Shown in pieces: positions 34,340 through 43,625 of a DNA stretch of 64,000 bases. Within the stretch, counting starts at the first letter, position 1; every line of letters begins with the position of its first letter. This DNA is from Magnetococcus sp. PR-3 (lineage in GTDB: Bacteria; Pseudomonadota; Magnetococcia; Magnetococcales; Magnetococcaceae): the NCBI RefSeq assembly GCF_036689865.1, contig NZ_JBAHUQ010000011.1, positions 1 through 64,000 on the forward strand, given 5' to 3'. A program made the position numbers and the translations under genes. Below the pieces are notes generated by a model. That model searched no databases. It had not been told where the DNA came from and worked only from the letters and a program-made list of their open reading frames with translations.

Positions 34340-34738
34340 ATGTTTGGACTGGAAGCCGCTGAAGTAGGAATTATCGCCCTTGTTATACTGATCAACGTAT
34401 TAGTCGGGGTGCTGGCGTATCTGCTGAAACGTAGTGTGCTGTGGTATTGTTTAGCTTCCATAACCTTGAGTCCACTGCCGATCGTGCTGGGACTGTCGGT
34501 TGTGGGTAGAAAGCTACAAGGACAGCGCATATGTCCGGCCTGTGGTGAGAGTGGCTCTGTCGAGGTCTATATCTGTAAAAAGTGTCACCATGAACTGCCG
34601 GACCTGACCGATGAAGAGCAGCTGGCCATCTCCAAAGAGAATGTTCATAGCCAGGGGTCAAGATGGCTACACAGAGTACTCGCTGTGGTCATTTTAGTCG
34701 GCACCTTCTATGTGCTCTCCTGGGTGGGTAACTACTGA
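34340..34738 (+). CDS. Zinc-ribbon membrane protein, unknown
   Basis: 132 residues from the ATG at 34340 (GGGGA upstream; a TTG four codons earlier is possible). Two hydrophobic helices (~8-28, ~34-56) are followed by a cytoplasmic four-cysteine zinc ribbon, CPACGESGSVEVYICKKC (~65-82), then a third helix near the C-terminus (LHRVLAVVILVGTFYVL). The layout suggests a small inner-membrane protein with a metal-stabilised loop; no family name fits with confidence. It stands alone between mobile-element fossils and the Pel locus. Confidence 0.6.
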   Translation: MFGLEAAEVGIIALVILINVLVGVLAYLLKRSVLWYCLASITLSPLPIVLGLSVVGRKLQGQRICPACGESGSVEVYICKKCHHELPDLTDEEQLAISKENVHSQGSRWLHRVLAVVILVGTFYVLSWVGNY

Positions 34739-35512
34739 GTATGTGATTATGATTGGGGCTTGCTTGTCCCTTCCTCCCTAACCATCCGTAAGTAATAGAG
34801 CGTTGACGGATGGGTAGGGTGGTAGGGCGTTTTTCGCTACACTAGCCCTGCACCATATCGCTAATTTTCTATCTTGCCAGCATCTGATAAAGCATCCGGT
34901 TTGCAGCATGCATAGTGGTTTCAGTATCACTGGCCGCAGTGAGAGCATGAGGGGGCTTGTCGCTGTGACGGTGGTCAAGCCCCCGTGGATGCCTTTTCAT
35001 GAAATGGCTGAGAGAGTTGTGGATCGCTTTCGATAACCCCATCCCCCTCACCAGTACTTAATCGTGCCCGAATGACAAGGTTTCCATCGCCTTGTCTGGC
35101 CATATTGGGCCTCACACCATCACTCAAGCGGTACATGTGCTGGTTTTGGTCACAATGCCCGCCTCCTGCTGGGTCTGTCCGTTTGCTGTTTATGCATTCA
35201 GCCATTAAAAGGGCCTATCTTTTTGCACCAAAAAATCACTTGAAAAGCTTTAAAAAATCGTCCATTGGCGGAACGCAGTTTTTCACGTTGAGCCTTAACT
35301 CCTGTACACAAAAAGCTGATCCCAGAGTTGCAGGTTCTCGCCGTCGGGGCGGTTGCTTTGTGTCGGTGGATTTTTCAAGATCATACACGTTGTTCTGAAC
35401 AGTCCATCACTGTGGTCGTGTTGTGATTGGGGGGGCAGGTAAGGGGGGATAACGATGAAGCCTTCGCTGAGGAGAGGCTGGGTTAACCTCCATTGATGTC
35501 TCTCTGGTCTGG
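34739..35512. other. 774-base gap 3' of the Pel operon
   Basis: Several short frames on both strands, none with a ribosome-binding site or family signature. The one clear structure is a 14-bp inverted repeat (34776-34789 with 34806-34819; CCCTAaCCATCCGT and its near-perfect complement, one mismatch, 16-nt loop) shortly after the zinc-ribbon gene. It lacks a T-run but could end transcription or mark a mobile-element end. No hairpin was found directly after pelG. Confidence 0.5.
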
Positions 35513-36892
35513 TTAGGTTATGGAGGTATTATTACGCACAAAGGTCATATAGGGCAGCTTGTGGATAAACCTGAGAGTGACCATAAAGGCGGTGGCAAAG
35601 GTGATGATGGTTGAGAGCACATAACCCAGGCCGTAGTAAGTGAACCCCAGATTTAAGCTGATGATGGAAAAGAGCAAATTGGTGACTAAAAAGGTCATTA
35701 AAACCCACACCACCAGCTTGCGGGCATCAAAATAGGTGAGTACCACCATTAAAAAGAGGCTTAAGGTTTGGAAAAAAACGCCCAGCACAGCGAGCCGAAA
35801 AATTCCCAGTTGAAGATGGCTTAAATGCAGCATAGGCAGTAGTTTTGGGGCGGTCATAATGGCCACAAAAGCGATCCCACCCTGAATGATAATAAGGTTG
35901 CGACCATTACTATAGATCACCCGCAAAATGGCCTGATGGCTGTTGCGAATATGGGCGTAGGTGCTGTGCTGTCCAATGTTGCGGAAAAAGCTGAGATAAC
36001 GCTCAAAAAAGGCGGTCTCAATATTAAACAGAAAATAGGCCATAGCGGGCACGACGGTGAGCAGGGCCAGAAACATGGGTGTGTCATAGTTGGGGAAAGA
36101 GAACATGCCTGCTGGGCTGTACTCACGCTCAGGGGCAAACCACATCACCCATTTATCGATCCAACTGGCCAGATTATAAAGAGCCCCCGCCGCAGCCAGC
36201 TCCCAATAGCGTCGAAAGTAGGAGAGAAAGGCAAAGGGTTGGATAAAAGGGTAGGGGAACTCGGCAAAGATACGTGCGCAGATGCTGCTAAAGATAATAA
36301 GCAGACCTATATTAAACCCCGTCATCATACCCGCCGCCCCAAACAGGGGGACCATGGCAATGGCCGCCAGCAGGGCCAATATTAACCCCAGGGCAAAAGT
36401 GATGGAGATGGCGGTATAATCTTTTAGGGCGGTTAAAAAAATGGTTACCTGCCAGATCAAACAGATCAGCAGATAGTTGATAAAGGCGGCCCAGCGGAAG
36501 TAGGGCTGCATCTCTACCTGATAAAAATAGAACCAGCCACTGATCACCGCCTGATAGACAAGAATTAACAGCAGACTACCCATAAGCATACCCGGTGTAT
36601 GCTGCACCTTTTTGGCATAGATCAGATCGGACAAATAGCGGGTGCAGACCATGTAGACCGGACCCGTGGTAACCAGGGAAAAGCCAAAGTTATAGATCAC
36701 CACCAGGCGAAAATCGCTAAGTAGGCCGTGGGAGACAAACAGGCTGCCGAACATCTCCATACTGCCTAAGGCGATAATGGTAAAGAGCCAGGGGCCTGAG
36801 GAGATAACGGCAGAGAAGAGATACCCCTGCAGAATTCCTGTAAGATCCTCACGGTTAGCCAGACGCCTAAGAACAAACCCAATACCCGCCAT
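35513..36892 (-). CDS. pelG: PelG inner-membrane polysaccharide transporter
   Basis: 459 residues with about twelve hydrophobic helices and the conserved PelG opening MAGIGFVLRRLANREDLTGI. PelG is a MOP/MATE-like flippase subunit that works with PelD, PelE and PelF at the inner membrane to polymerise and move the Pel polysaccharide. 'ASWIDKWVMWF' near residues 240-250 and the following aromatic loop fit the family. The ATG overlaps the pelF stop by one base (TAATG), so translation is coupled. Last gene of the leftward Pel operon. Length matches the usual ~455. Confidence 0.92.
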   Translation of the reverse strand: MAGIGFVLRRLANREDLTGILQGYLFSAVISSGPWLFTIIALGSMEMFGSLFVSHGLLSDFRLVVIYNFGFSLVTTGPVYMVCTRYLSDLIYAKKVQHTPGMLMGSLLLILVYQAVISGWFYFYQVEMQPYFRWAAFINYLLICLIWQVTIFLTALKDYTAISITFALGLILALLAAIAMVPLFGAAGMMTGFNIGLLIIFSSICARIFAEFPYPFIQPFAFLSYFRRYWELAAAGALYNLASWIDKWVMWFAPEREYSPAGMFSFPNYDTPMFLALLTVVPAMAYFLFNIETAFFERYLSFFRNIGQHSTYAHIRNSHQAILRVIYSNGRNLIIIQGGIAFVAIMTAPKLLPMLHLSHLQLGIFRLAVLGVFFQTLSLFLMVVLTYFDARKLVVWVLMTFLVTNLLFSIISLNLGFTYYGLGYVLSTIITFATAFMVTLRFIHKLPYMTFVRNNTSIT

Positions 36893-38382
36893 TAGCGCAC
36901 CTCTTGAGGCTGTAGGTGGCTCTGGTAGAGCCGTGCATAGGTCAGGTTTAGATCACTTTTATGGTAGAAGTAGCGTACCCGCTGCTGCATCTCCTGGCCC
37001 TGTAGTTTGCAGAGGGTTGGATTGGTCAGCAGGGTAGCGATGGCCCGTGCGGTGGTCTCCGGATCGGAGAGTGGTACAATCTCTCCACCAGGCTCTAGTT
37101 TTGGTGTCTCATCCTCAGGTCCATAGATCATCTCCCGACAGGCCCCTACATCGGTGGCGATGGTGGGAATGCCTGCGGCCCCTACCTCTAGAATGACTAA
37201 CGGTTGGGCTTCACTGATGCTGGTGAGTACGTTGACATCAATGCGCGGCAAGACGGTTTCCAATTTAACCGGTCCGGTAAAGGTAACAACCTCCTCAAGC
37301 TGTAGATAGCGTACCATCTCTCGGCACTCCTGCTCGTAAAGGGGGTCTTCATCGGTCGGGCCACAGATCAATGCCTGTAGATTGGGGATCAGTTTGGTCA
37401 GGTGGGCGCAGGCACGAATGTAGGTTTTAATATCTTTAATGGGTACCACCCGGCCGATCAGTGCCACCGTGGGGGGATGGTCGTCGTTCCTTTTAATCGC
37501 GGCAAAGCGGTTGTAGTCGATTCCATTGGGGATCACCTTCATCTTTTTAGCATCGGCCCCATCGGCCAGCTGAAATGATTGGTTACCCCCGTAGAGGGTG
37601 ATGATCTCACAACTGGCGGCATAACAGAGACGGGAGAAGGCGGTAAACGTATCGATCCACATATCCCGCAGATCACGGCTGGTTTTTTCAATGGCCAGCC
37701 GTTTCATGCTGCTCTCCTCATAGAGCCAGTCGGCGGTGACAATCTCAATACGGCGCTCATTGGTATAAATGCCGTGTTCGGTAATCAGCGTTGGTACCTT
37801 TTTTTGCAAATGGGCACGGGCCAGTAGCAGCCCAGCATAGCCGGTGGAGATCGCATGGTAGAGACGGGCGTTGGGTAGGGGAGGAAGCAGAATGGAGAAA
37901 AGCCCCCCCAACAGCGCACGCCAGCTCCAGAAGTAATCCAAAAAGGAGCTGTTGGGGTGGTCCCGTTCATACATGCGCAGCAGCATTTCCCAGGCGGCTT
38001 CCGAGTCCAGTAATAGCTGTTGACCCAGGGGTACAGGGGCGGTTTCAAGCAGATCCAACAGCTTTTGCAGATCTTCTAGCCGTGCTTGTGTAAACAGATC
38101 CTCCAGGGGCTTTTCCAGTTGGTTAAAGAAGCGCTTGGCTTTGGGGATTTTGGCAGCCCCTACGGGTAGCTGCTGAATAATGATCTCGGTCATGCCGATC
38201 ACATTGTCTGGTACCGTGTAGCGTATGGTGCGCTCCGTGCTGGGGGCCAAGAGTAGAACCAGATGGAAGGTTAAGTGGCTCTGGGCTGTCAGTAGATCAT
38301 GCACCCAGGTGGAAACCCCCCCCGCTACATAGGGGTATGTACCTTCCAGCAGTAGGCAGATATCCGCAGGTTTGTCACTCAT
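36892..38382 (-). CDS. pelF: PelF glycosyltransferase (GT4)
   Basis: 496 residues from the ATG at 38382, which overlaps the pelE stop (ATGA). The upstream in-frame extension to 38421 is not needed. The N-terminal 'DICLLLEGTYPYVAGGVSTW' is diagnostic of PelF. The C-terminal half shows a GT-B fold with VIPNGID, GRVVPIKD and the EX7E motif in SEAQPLVILEVGAAG. PelF uses UDP-sugar, preferring UDP-GlcNAc in Pseudomonas, to build Pel in the cytoplasm. The operon position between pelE and pelG is the standard one. Confidence 0.94.
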   Translation of the reverse strand: MSDKPADICLLLEGTYPYVAGGVSTWVHDLLTAQSHLTFHLVLLLAPSTERTIRYTVPDNVIGMTEIIIQQLPVGAAKIPKAKRFFNQLEKPLEDLFTQARLEDLQKLLDLLETAPVPLGQQLLLDSEAAWEMLLRMYERDHPNSSFLDYFWSWRALLGGLFSILLPPLPNARLYHAISTGYAGLLLARAHLQKKVPTLITEHGIYTNERRIEIVTADWLYEESSMKRLAIEKTSRDLRDMWIDTFTAFSRLCYAASCEIITLYGGNQSFQLADGADAKKMKVIPNGIDYNRFAAIKRNDDHPPTVALIGRVVPIKDIKTYIRACAHLTKLIPNLQALICGPTDEDPLYEQECREMVRYLQLEEVVTFTGPVKLETVLPRIDVNVLTSISEAQPLVILEVGAAGIPTIATDVGACREMIYGPEDETPKLEPGGEIVPLSDPETTARAIATLLTNPTLCKLQGQEMQQRVRYFYHKSDLNLTYARLYQSHLQPQEVR

Positions 38383-39458
38383 GGCAGCGCCCCTGTTTGC
38401 GGATCGGTTCCCTTCAACCATAGGGTCAAGGCTGAGCGGCTCTCCTCCAACAGTCCTTCATCCTCCAGCAGTTTTTGTCCATGTTGCTGGCAGTAGTGAC
38501 GCAAGGATTGATAATCCCCTACATGGTAGAGGGACTCCAGATACCACAGCACCATGCGACTGTTATCCCCCCATTTTTGTTGGTGTTCTCTTAAATAGTG
38601 CAGGGCATCTTCATAGCGCTGTTGGCGAATCAATACCCGGATGACCGACTCAATGACTTTTAGGTTCTGCGGAACCTGTTCCAGATAACGCTGGTACCAA
38701 TCCAGGGCTTTTTGGCGCATTTGCGCCGACTCCTTGGCATCCAACAGGTCAGAGTAGGCGTAGGCGTCATAGTGGCGAGCCAAAGCCAGTTGATGGGGGG
38801 CGTGGTCAGGCTCCTTACGGAGTGCTTCATCCAACTTAATGCTCTGGTTGGCCATGCCTTTGTCAATATGGCTAATGGCTGAGGCCGCTTGTACGCGGAT
38901 GGCATTGTTCTCATCGCGCAGGGCATTTTTTAGCAGTGGGGCAAAGGAGGGATGATAGTGGCGGAGTATCAGGGCGATGGCATTACGTTTTTGGTCCATA
39001 GAACCAAAGGCAAAAATATCATTAAAAGCCGTTAGGCCGCTCTCACTGCGCATGGCGGCAGGGTCGGTACGTAGAAGTTCTAAATGCAGGGTGTGCTGTG
39101 CGCCCTGGTTCTCTTCCGGAAAAAGTGCCCGGTACCAGCTTTCAAAGGGGGTGGCAGTGCGGGTAAAGCGGATGACGAGGATCAGCTGCAGCAGACTGGC
39201 CAGCAGTGCGGCAGGACCCAGAAACAAGGTGGTCAGGGTGGCCATGCTCAGTACCCGGCTGTCCCATCCTCGGCGCTGGATAAAGAGGGTGACCAAGAGT
39301 AGAGTACTGACCACGGCGGCATGCCCCAGCAGCATAAGAGGCAGAGATTCTTGCCTTACTAACCGTAGCCAGCCCAACCCGATCTCGGCAGCCAGAGCCA
39401 TGAGCAGCAGAAGAGTTAAGACGACGGTTTGGTGCCAGGGGTGGGCGAAGGTGGCCAT
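38379..39458 (-). CDS. pelE: PelE membrane / helical-repeat protein
   Basis: 359 residues: two or three hydrophobic helices in the first ~95 residues, then a helical region with HEAT-like (HPSFAPLLKNALRDENNAIR) and TPR-like repeats (ALRKEPDHAPHQLALARHYD; YQRYLEQVPQNLKVIESVI). This layout and its position between pelD and pelF fit PelE, the TPR-containing inner-membrane component that binds PelD. It is slightly longer than the Pseudomonas protein. The ATG directly follows the pelD stop (TAAATG). Confidence 0.85.
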   Translation of the reverse strand: MATFAHPWHQTVVLTLLLLMALAAEIGLGWLRLVRQESLPLMLLGHAAVVSTLLLVTLFIQRRGWDSRVLSMATLTTLFLGPAALLASLLQLILVIRFTRTATPFESWYRALFPEENQGAQHTLHLELLRTDPAAMRSESGLTAFNDIFAFGSMDQKRNAIALILRHYHPSFAPLLKNALRDENNAIRVQAASAISHIDKGMANQSIKLDEALRKEPDHAPHQLALARHYDAYAYSDLLDAKESAQMRQKALDWYQRYLEQVPQNLKVIESVIRVLIRQQRYEDALHYLREHQQKWGDNSRMVLWYLESLYHVGDYQSLRHYCQQHGQKLLEDEGLLEESRSALTLWLKGTDPQTGALP

Positions 39459-40871
39459 TTAGGGGCTCTCTTGGCCGGTTAGATCCTGCACGGTGATGTT
39501 AAAATGAAGCTTCTTGTTTAGATCTGGATAGTGCTCTTCAAAAAACTGCTCAATCTTTTCTACCACCCGGCCGGTATGATCCATAGGTGTACCCGGTAGT
39601 AGAATGGCAACCTCATCGGTCCGTTTTTGCTGCTCAAAGGGCAGATCAGTGGTGCGCAGAGCCTGTTCGGTCATCTTGTTAAGCATCTCTGGAAACTCTT
39701 TAACCACTTCGTCAGAGAGTTGGCCGGGGTTGCTCAGCTGTACGGTGATGATGCAGGCATCGATGCCGATACGTTTAGCCAGGCGGGCCAAAAAGTCACT
39801 CTGCCAGCCAAAAAAAGCATCCGAGAAAAGAGTCTTATCATCATTAAATAAGCTATTGGAACGGGCGTCTTGAAACTGGCGGGCATTGTGATAAACCATG
39901 CCGATCCATTCGCACACCACACGAAAATTCTCCAAGGTGGTGAGGTTCAGCTCCATAAAGCCTAGGGATTCTATTTTCAGCATGCCCCATATGCGCCCCC
40001 CCTGACCATCCCGAATGGGACCCGCTAGAACCCCCTCCCCAGCGAGAATTTTTTCATCTTCTGCATTGGCAATGCAGAGAATCTGTTTACGCCCCACAAT
40101 CTCTTGAAACAGCTGATCATGGGTGTTGAACAGGCGGGCATAGTGATCTTCCGCCCCCCAACCCTGTTGAATGCCCGCCTGCATACGATCACCGCTAAGG
40201 GTAAAGAGAGAGAATTTGGCAGGGGCGATCATAGAGCGAATCATATCCGCCACCCCAAATAGCACCATGGCGGGCTCGAGTTTTTCAATGGCGCGGGCAG
40301 CTTCATAGGTGGAGATGACGGTGCGCATTTGCCCGGCCAGGCGAACTTCTAAATTCTGCTTCTGCTGCTCAATGGTGCGGAAGGAGTGGGAAATATCGGC
40401 TGCACGGCTCTCGGCCTCTTGGAGTTTGCGGTCCAGCTCACGGCGGGCGTGAATATGTCGTTGGGACATCTCCCCCAGTATCACCGCGGTGGTTAACCAC
40501 ATCAGTGGGCGGATGCCAACCTCAAACAGATAGCTAAAAATATCCTGCTCAAAAGGGTGGGGGGGCATGTTACCCGCCAGTAGGGCGATGGTACCCAATG
40601 TGGCAGCGATTAAGCCCGCTCCGGTTCCATACTGGACGCAGGTGAGTAGAATAATGATCCAAAAGGGGTGGGGGGCAAGGGTGATAAAGCGGTCGCCACT
40701 AAAAAAAAAGAGATCCACTGCCAGACAGAGGGCAAAAAAGAACACAATCTCTGCTGTGGCGATGGCGAGCAGATGCCAAGCTGAGCGCACCGGTGGGTCT
40801 GACGATACAAGTGTATCTGTATCTATCTGTACTGGGGGCACCTCCGTAGAGGCCTCTGGGGATTCGCTCAA
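39459..40871 (-). CDS. pelD: PelD c-di-GMP receptor
   Basis: 470 residues from a TTG start (AAGGAT upstream). Four N-terminal membrane helices (~33-130), a coiled coil (~135-185), a GAF domain (~190-335) and a degenerate GGDEF domain without a GGDEF catalytic loop. The candidate inhibitory-site motif RTTD (Arg406, Asp409) corresponds to the RxxD of Pseudomonas PelD that binds c-di-GMP and switches on polymerisation. The gene starts 57 bases after the pelB-like stop, the widest gap in this operon. Predicted role: post-translational activation of Pel synthesis by c-di-GMP at the inner membrane. Confidence 0.9.
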   Translation of the reverse strand: MSESPEASTEVPPVQIDTDTLVSSDPPVRSAWHLLAIATAEIVFFFALCLAVDLFFFSGDRFITLAPHPFWIIILLTCVQYGTGAGLIAATLGTIALLAGNMPPHPFEQDIFSYLFEVGIRPLMWLTTAVILGEMSQRHIHARRELDRKLQEAESRAADISHSFRTIEQQKQNLEVRLAGQMRTVISTYEAARAIEKLEPAMVLFGVADMIRSMIAPAKFSLFTLSGDRMQAGIQQGWGAEDHYARLFNTHDQLFQEIVGRKQILCIANAEDEKILAGEGVLAGPIRDGQGGRIWGMLKIESLGFMELNLTTLENFRVVCEWIGMVYHNARQFQDARSNSLFNDDKTLFSDAFFGWQSDFLARLAKRIGIDACIITVQLSNPGQLSDEVVKEFPEMLNKMTEQALRTTDLPFEQQKRTDEVAILLPGTPMDHTGRVVEKIEQFFEEHYPDLNKKLHFNITVQDLTGQESP

Positions 40872-40928
40872 CGCTTTATCCTTTGGCAGCGGGGTCTGCT
40901 GTCATCTTTCACAACCGGGCAACTTAAG

Positions 40929-43625
40929 TCAACGTTCACCCGTGGGGACTCTTAGTATTTCTCGGGCCCGCTTGTGCTGTTTAAGTTGTAGAAGCAGGTC
41001 GGCCAGATCCAGGCGTAGCAGGGTGTGGTTGGGATGTTGTCGCAGCAACCGCTCTAAAATAGGCAGGGCCACCCGTGGTTGACCGGTTTTCCAGAGTAGA
41101 TGGGCGTATCCGATACGTGCTTCTCCCTTAAGCTTTTGGGGGTTAGGTATCAACTTCATCGCTTGGCGAAAATGGTACTGGGCTTTTTGGGGTAGGCGTA
41201 GTGCCTCGAGCACATCCCCCAGCAGTCGATGCAGCGTCCACACCCTCGGATGGTAAAAGAGACCTTTTTCAACCCACTTACGCCCCTGTTTGTAGCGCCG
41301 TTGTTGATAGGCCAACTCCCCCGCCTTCTGGTAGAGAAGAGCCTTTAATGCCTTGCTCTCCTGCATGGCATGCGTGTAGTAACGCAAGGCCAGTTTGGGG
41401 TGTTCTAACTCTTGGGCATTGACGGCCTGTTGAGCGTAGAAGGGGGCCGACCAGGGATAGTTTAATAACCATGTAAGTCGGCTGCGCAGAGTGCGGTGAT
41501 CCTTTAGATCTTTTAAGCCAGACAGGTAGCGTGATAGGTGGGCTTCAGAGGGTAGACGTAGGGGCCAGGGGGTGAAAAAAGCCACCACATATTCGGCGCC
41601 GCCCAGTTTAAGAAGATGGTCCATCCACAAAGGCTGCTGCTGCTCTGGGGCAGTTTGTAGGCGGTGTTTAAGCCACGCCATGGCCTTAGCATCGGGACGG
41701 GGTCCCCAGAGATAGATAAGTGCACGGGTATGCTGGCCATCAGGACCATCCTTGTCGGCTAAGAGATAAAACTGGGCTTCGGCGAGTTGGCGTGCCCCGA
41801 GCTTAAGGAGCTCATGGGCTATGTTCTCACGCTCTTGAGGGGGTAGGTTGTTCGCGTTCAGTTGCTGTTTTAAAAAGGTGATGAGCTGGGGTTTAATACC
41901 CCGTTCCTTGGCCAGTAAACGCAGTGCCCACCCTTTGAGTGCCCGTTGGTCTTGATTAAGGGATTGTAGTGTATTGAGCTGTTTCAAAAGTGCTTTGGGC
42001 TGTTTGGCCTGTTGCAAGGCGTAGAGTAGCAGCATGTGATGTCTGCTCTCTCTCTGAGCAAGAGCTTGGGCAACGGTTAGGGCCTCACTATTCCAGCCAC
42101 GATCCATGGCTCCATAGTAGATGTTCTGTAAATACGTGCTGCTCTGCTGTTTAAGGGCAGGGCTTTGTAGCCAGCGTGCCAGGGCATCACGCCGGTTACT
42201 GTGCAGGGCCAGCAGGTTCCAGGCGGCAGCCCAGTCGGTATGGCGCAGCTGTTTTTTAGTCAGTGTATTAAAGCGTTTCCAGCCCTGATTGCTCCGTTTC
42301 ATGGCCACATAGAGCGCCGCCACCGAACGGGGGGGGAGTTTTATGAGAATCGCAGGTTGTGAAAGTCTGTTTAACTGCTCCAAGGCCGTTTTTGGTTCTT
42401 TTAAGTCATGGGCAACCCAGGCTAAGTCCAGCCGTTGAATAGGGGGTAGGGTGGTTGTGGCTAGGGCTTGTTGCAACCATTTTCGGCTCTGCTGCTTCTC
42501 TCCCAGGTGATAGGCCACACGGGTGATCAGGGCAGGATCCTGCTGGGGAAAATCAGTTTTTAACAGAGCCTGCCATAGCCAACGTAGTGTTTGTTCCTGC
42601 TTATGGTCCAGCAGATAGCGCAAGGCCGATTGCTGTAACCAGCTCGGTAGTTTTTCTGGGCGGACAGTTTTTAGCAGGGCAATGACCAGGGGGGTACGGT
42701 TCTGTTTAAGCGCCAGTTGCAACAGAAGTGGGTGGGCTGCATCCGGTAACTGCTGTTGTTGATGTAGCTTGACCAAGTGCTGATAGGCTTGATCCTCTTG
42801 ACCCAGCACCATCTGGATCTGAATAAGCTCCACAAGTAGTGGGGGGTGCTGGTGGGCATGGGGTATAAAGGGCTGCCCCAGTTGCCAGCCATCCTGCCAG
42901 CGGCGGTATTGTTGGAAGAGGGAGAGATAGAGGGTGGCCGCCTCTTTATCCTGGCTCTGTTTAAGCCACATCTGTGAACGTGCCAGTGCTTCGGTAAACT
43001 GGTTGCTGCGTAGAAGAATGTTCAGGTGCAGCTCTTGTATGCGCATCTCCATGGCATTGGGGTGGCGCTGGGCAAAGGTCCGCAATACCTGGTCGGCCTC
43101 GTTAAAACGGTCTGCAGCGGCCAGCAGGCGGGCGAGATCCAAATGCGCCTGACGTGCTTGGGGATAGTGCGCAATAAGCTGCTGTAGAATAACGATCTGT
43201 TTGTCATGGCGGGCCTGAAAGCTGTAGATATCTGCCAGCTCACGAAACCGTTTTAAACTGGGGGCCAGGGCCAGTAGGGCCTCCAGGTTGCGCTCATAAT
43301 CCTCCGGGCGCTGGGCATACTGATAGTAGACCCCCAGCTTCTCCATAACCTGTAGATGGTTGGGATTTTGCTGGAGAAAACGTTCCAGTAGATCTACGGC
43401 CTTGTTAACCTCTCCATATTGTAGATAGAGCTTAGAGAGGGGGACCACGACTGTGACGGTCAGGTCCCCTTGGGCCAGCTCTTGCTCATAGATGGTTTTG
43501 GCCTGTTCAAAGCGTTTATCTTTGAAGGTCATATAGGCCAGCTCTTTTTGATTGGGAATCAGCAAATAGACCCCAAAAAGCCCCAACAGAATCAACAGCC
43601 CTACCAGTAGATAGGGGCGGATCAT
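40929..43625 (-). CDS. PelB-like TPR scaffold without beta-barrel
   Basis: 898 residues from the ATG at 43625, which overlaps the stop of the deacetylase gene (ATGA). One N-terminal membrane helix (IRPYLLVGLLILLGLFGVYL) is followed by tandem TPR-like helical repeats through to the C-terminus (FEQAKTIYEQELAQGDLT, AVDLLERFLQQNPNHLQVM, ..., LPILERLLRQHPNHTLLRLD). Pseudomonas PelB is ~1190 residues and ends in a 16-strand outer-membrane barrel. Here the chain stops after the last TPR, and no barrel-like aromatic/polar alternating segment is seen. Anchored in the inner membrane with a periplasmic TPR arm, it may scaffold the deacetylase. Position supports a PelB relationship; the missing pore is notable. 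Confidence 0.75.
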   Translation of the reverse strand: MIRPYLLVGLLILLGLFGVYLLIPNQKELAYMTFKDKRFEQAKTIYEQELAQGDLTVTVVVPLSKLYLQYGEVNKAVDLLERFLQQNPNHLQVMEKLGVYYQYAQRPEDYERNLEALLALAPSLKRFRELADIYSFQARHDKQIVILQQLIAHYPQARQAHLDLARLLAAADRFNEADQVLRTFAQRHPNAMEMRIQELHLNILLRSNQFTEALARSQMWLKQSQDKEAATLYLSLFQQYRRWQDGWQLGQPFIPHAHQHPPLLVELIQIQMVLGQEDQAYQHLVKLHQQQQLPDAAHPLLLQLALKQNRTPLVIALLKTVRPEKLPSWLQQSALRYLLDHKQEQTLRWLWQALLKTDFPQQDPALITRVAYHLGEKQQSRKWLQQALATTTLPPIQRLDLAWVAHDLKEPKTALEQLNRLSQPAILIKLPPRSVAALYVAMKRSNQGWKRFNTLTKKQLRHTDWAAAWNLLALHSNRRDALARWLQSPALKQQSSTYLQNIYYGAMDRGWNSEALTVAQALAQRESRHHMLLLYALQQAKQPKALLKQLNTLQSLNQDQRALKGWALRLLAKERGIKPQLITFLKQQLNANNLPPQERENIAHELLKLGARQLAEAQFYLLADKDGPDGQHTRALIYLWGPRPDAKAMAWLKHRLQTAPEQQQPLWMDHLLKLGGAEYVVAFFTPWPLRLPSEAHLSRYLSGLKDLKDHRTLRSRLTWLLNYPWSAPFYAQQAVNAQELEHPKLALRYYTHAMQESKALKALLYQKAGELAYQQRRYKQGRKWVEKGLFYHPRVWTLHRLLGDVLEALRLPQKAQYHFRQAMKLIPNPQKLKGEARIGYAHLLWKTGQPRVALPILERLLRQHPNHTLLRLDLADLLLQLKQHKRAREILRVPTGER

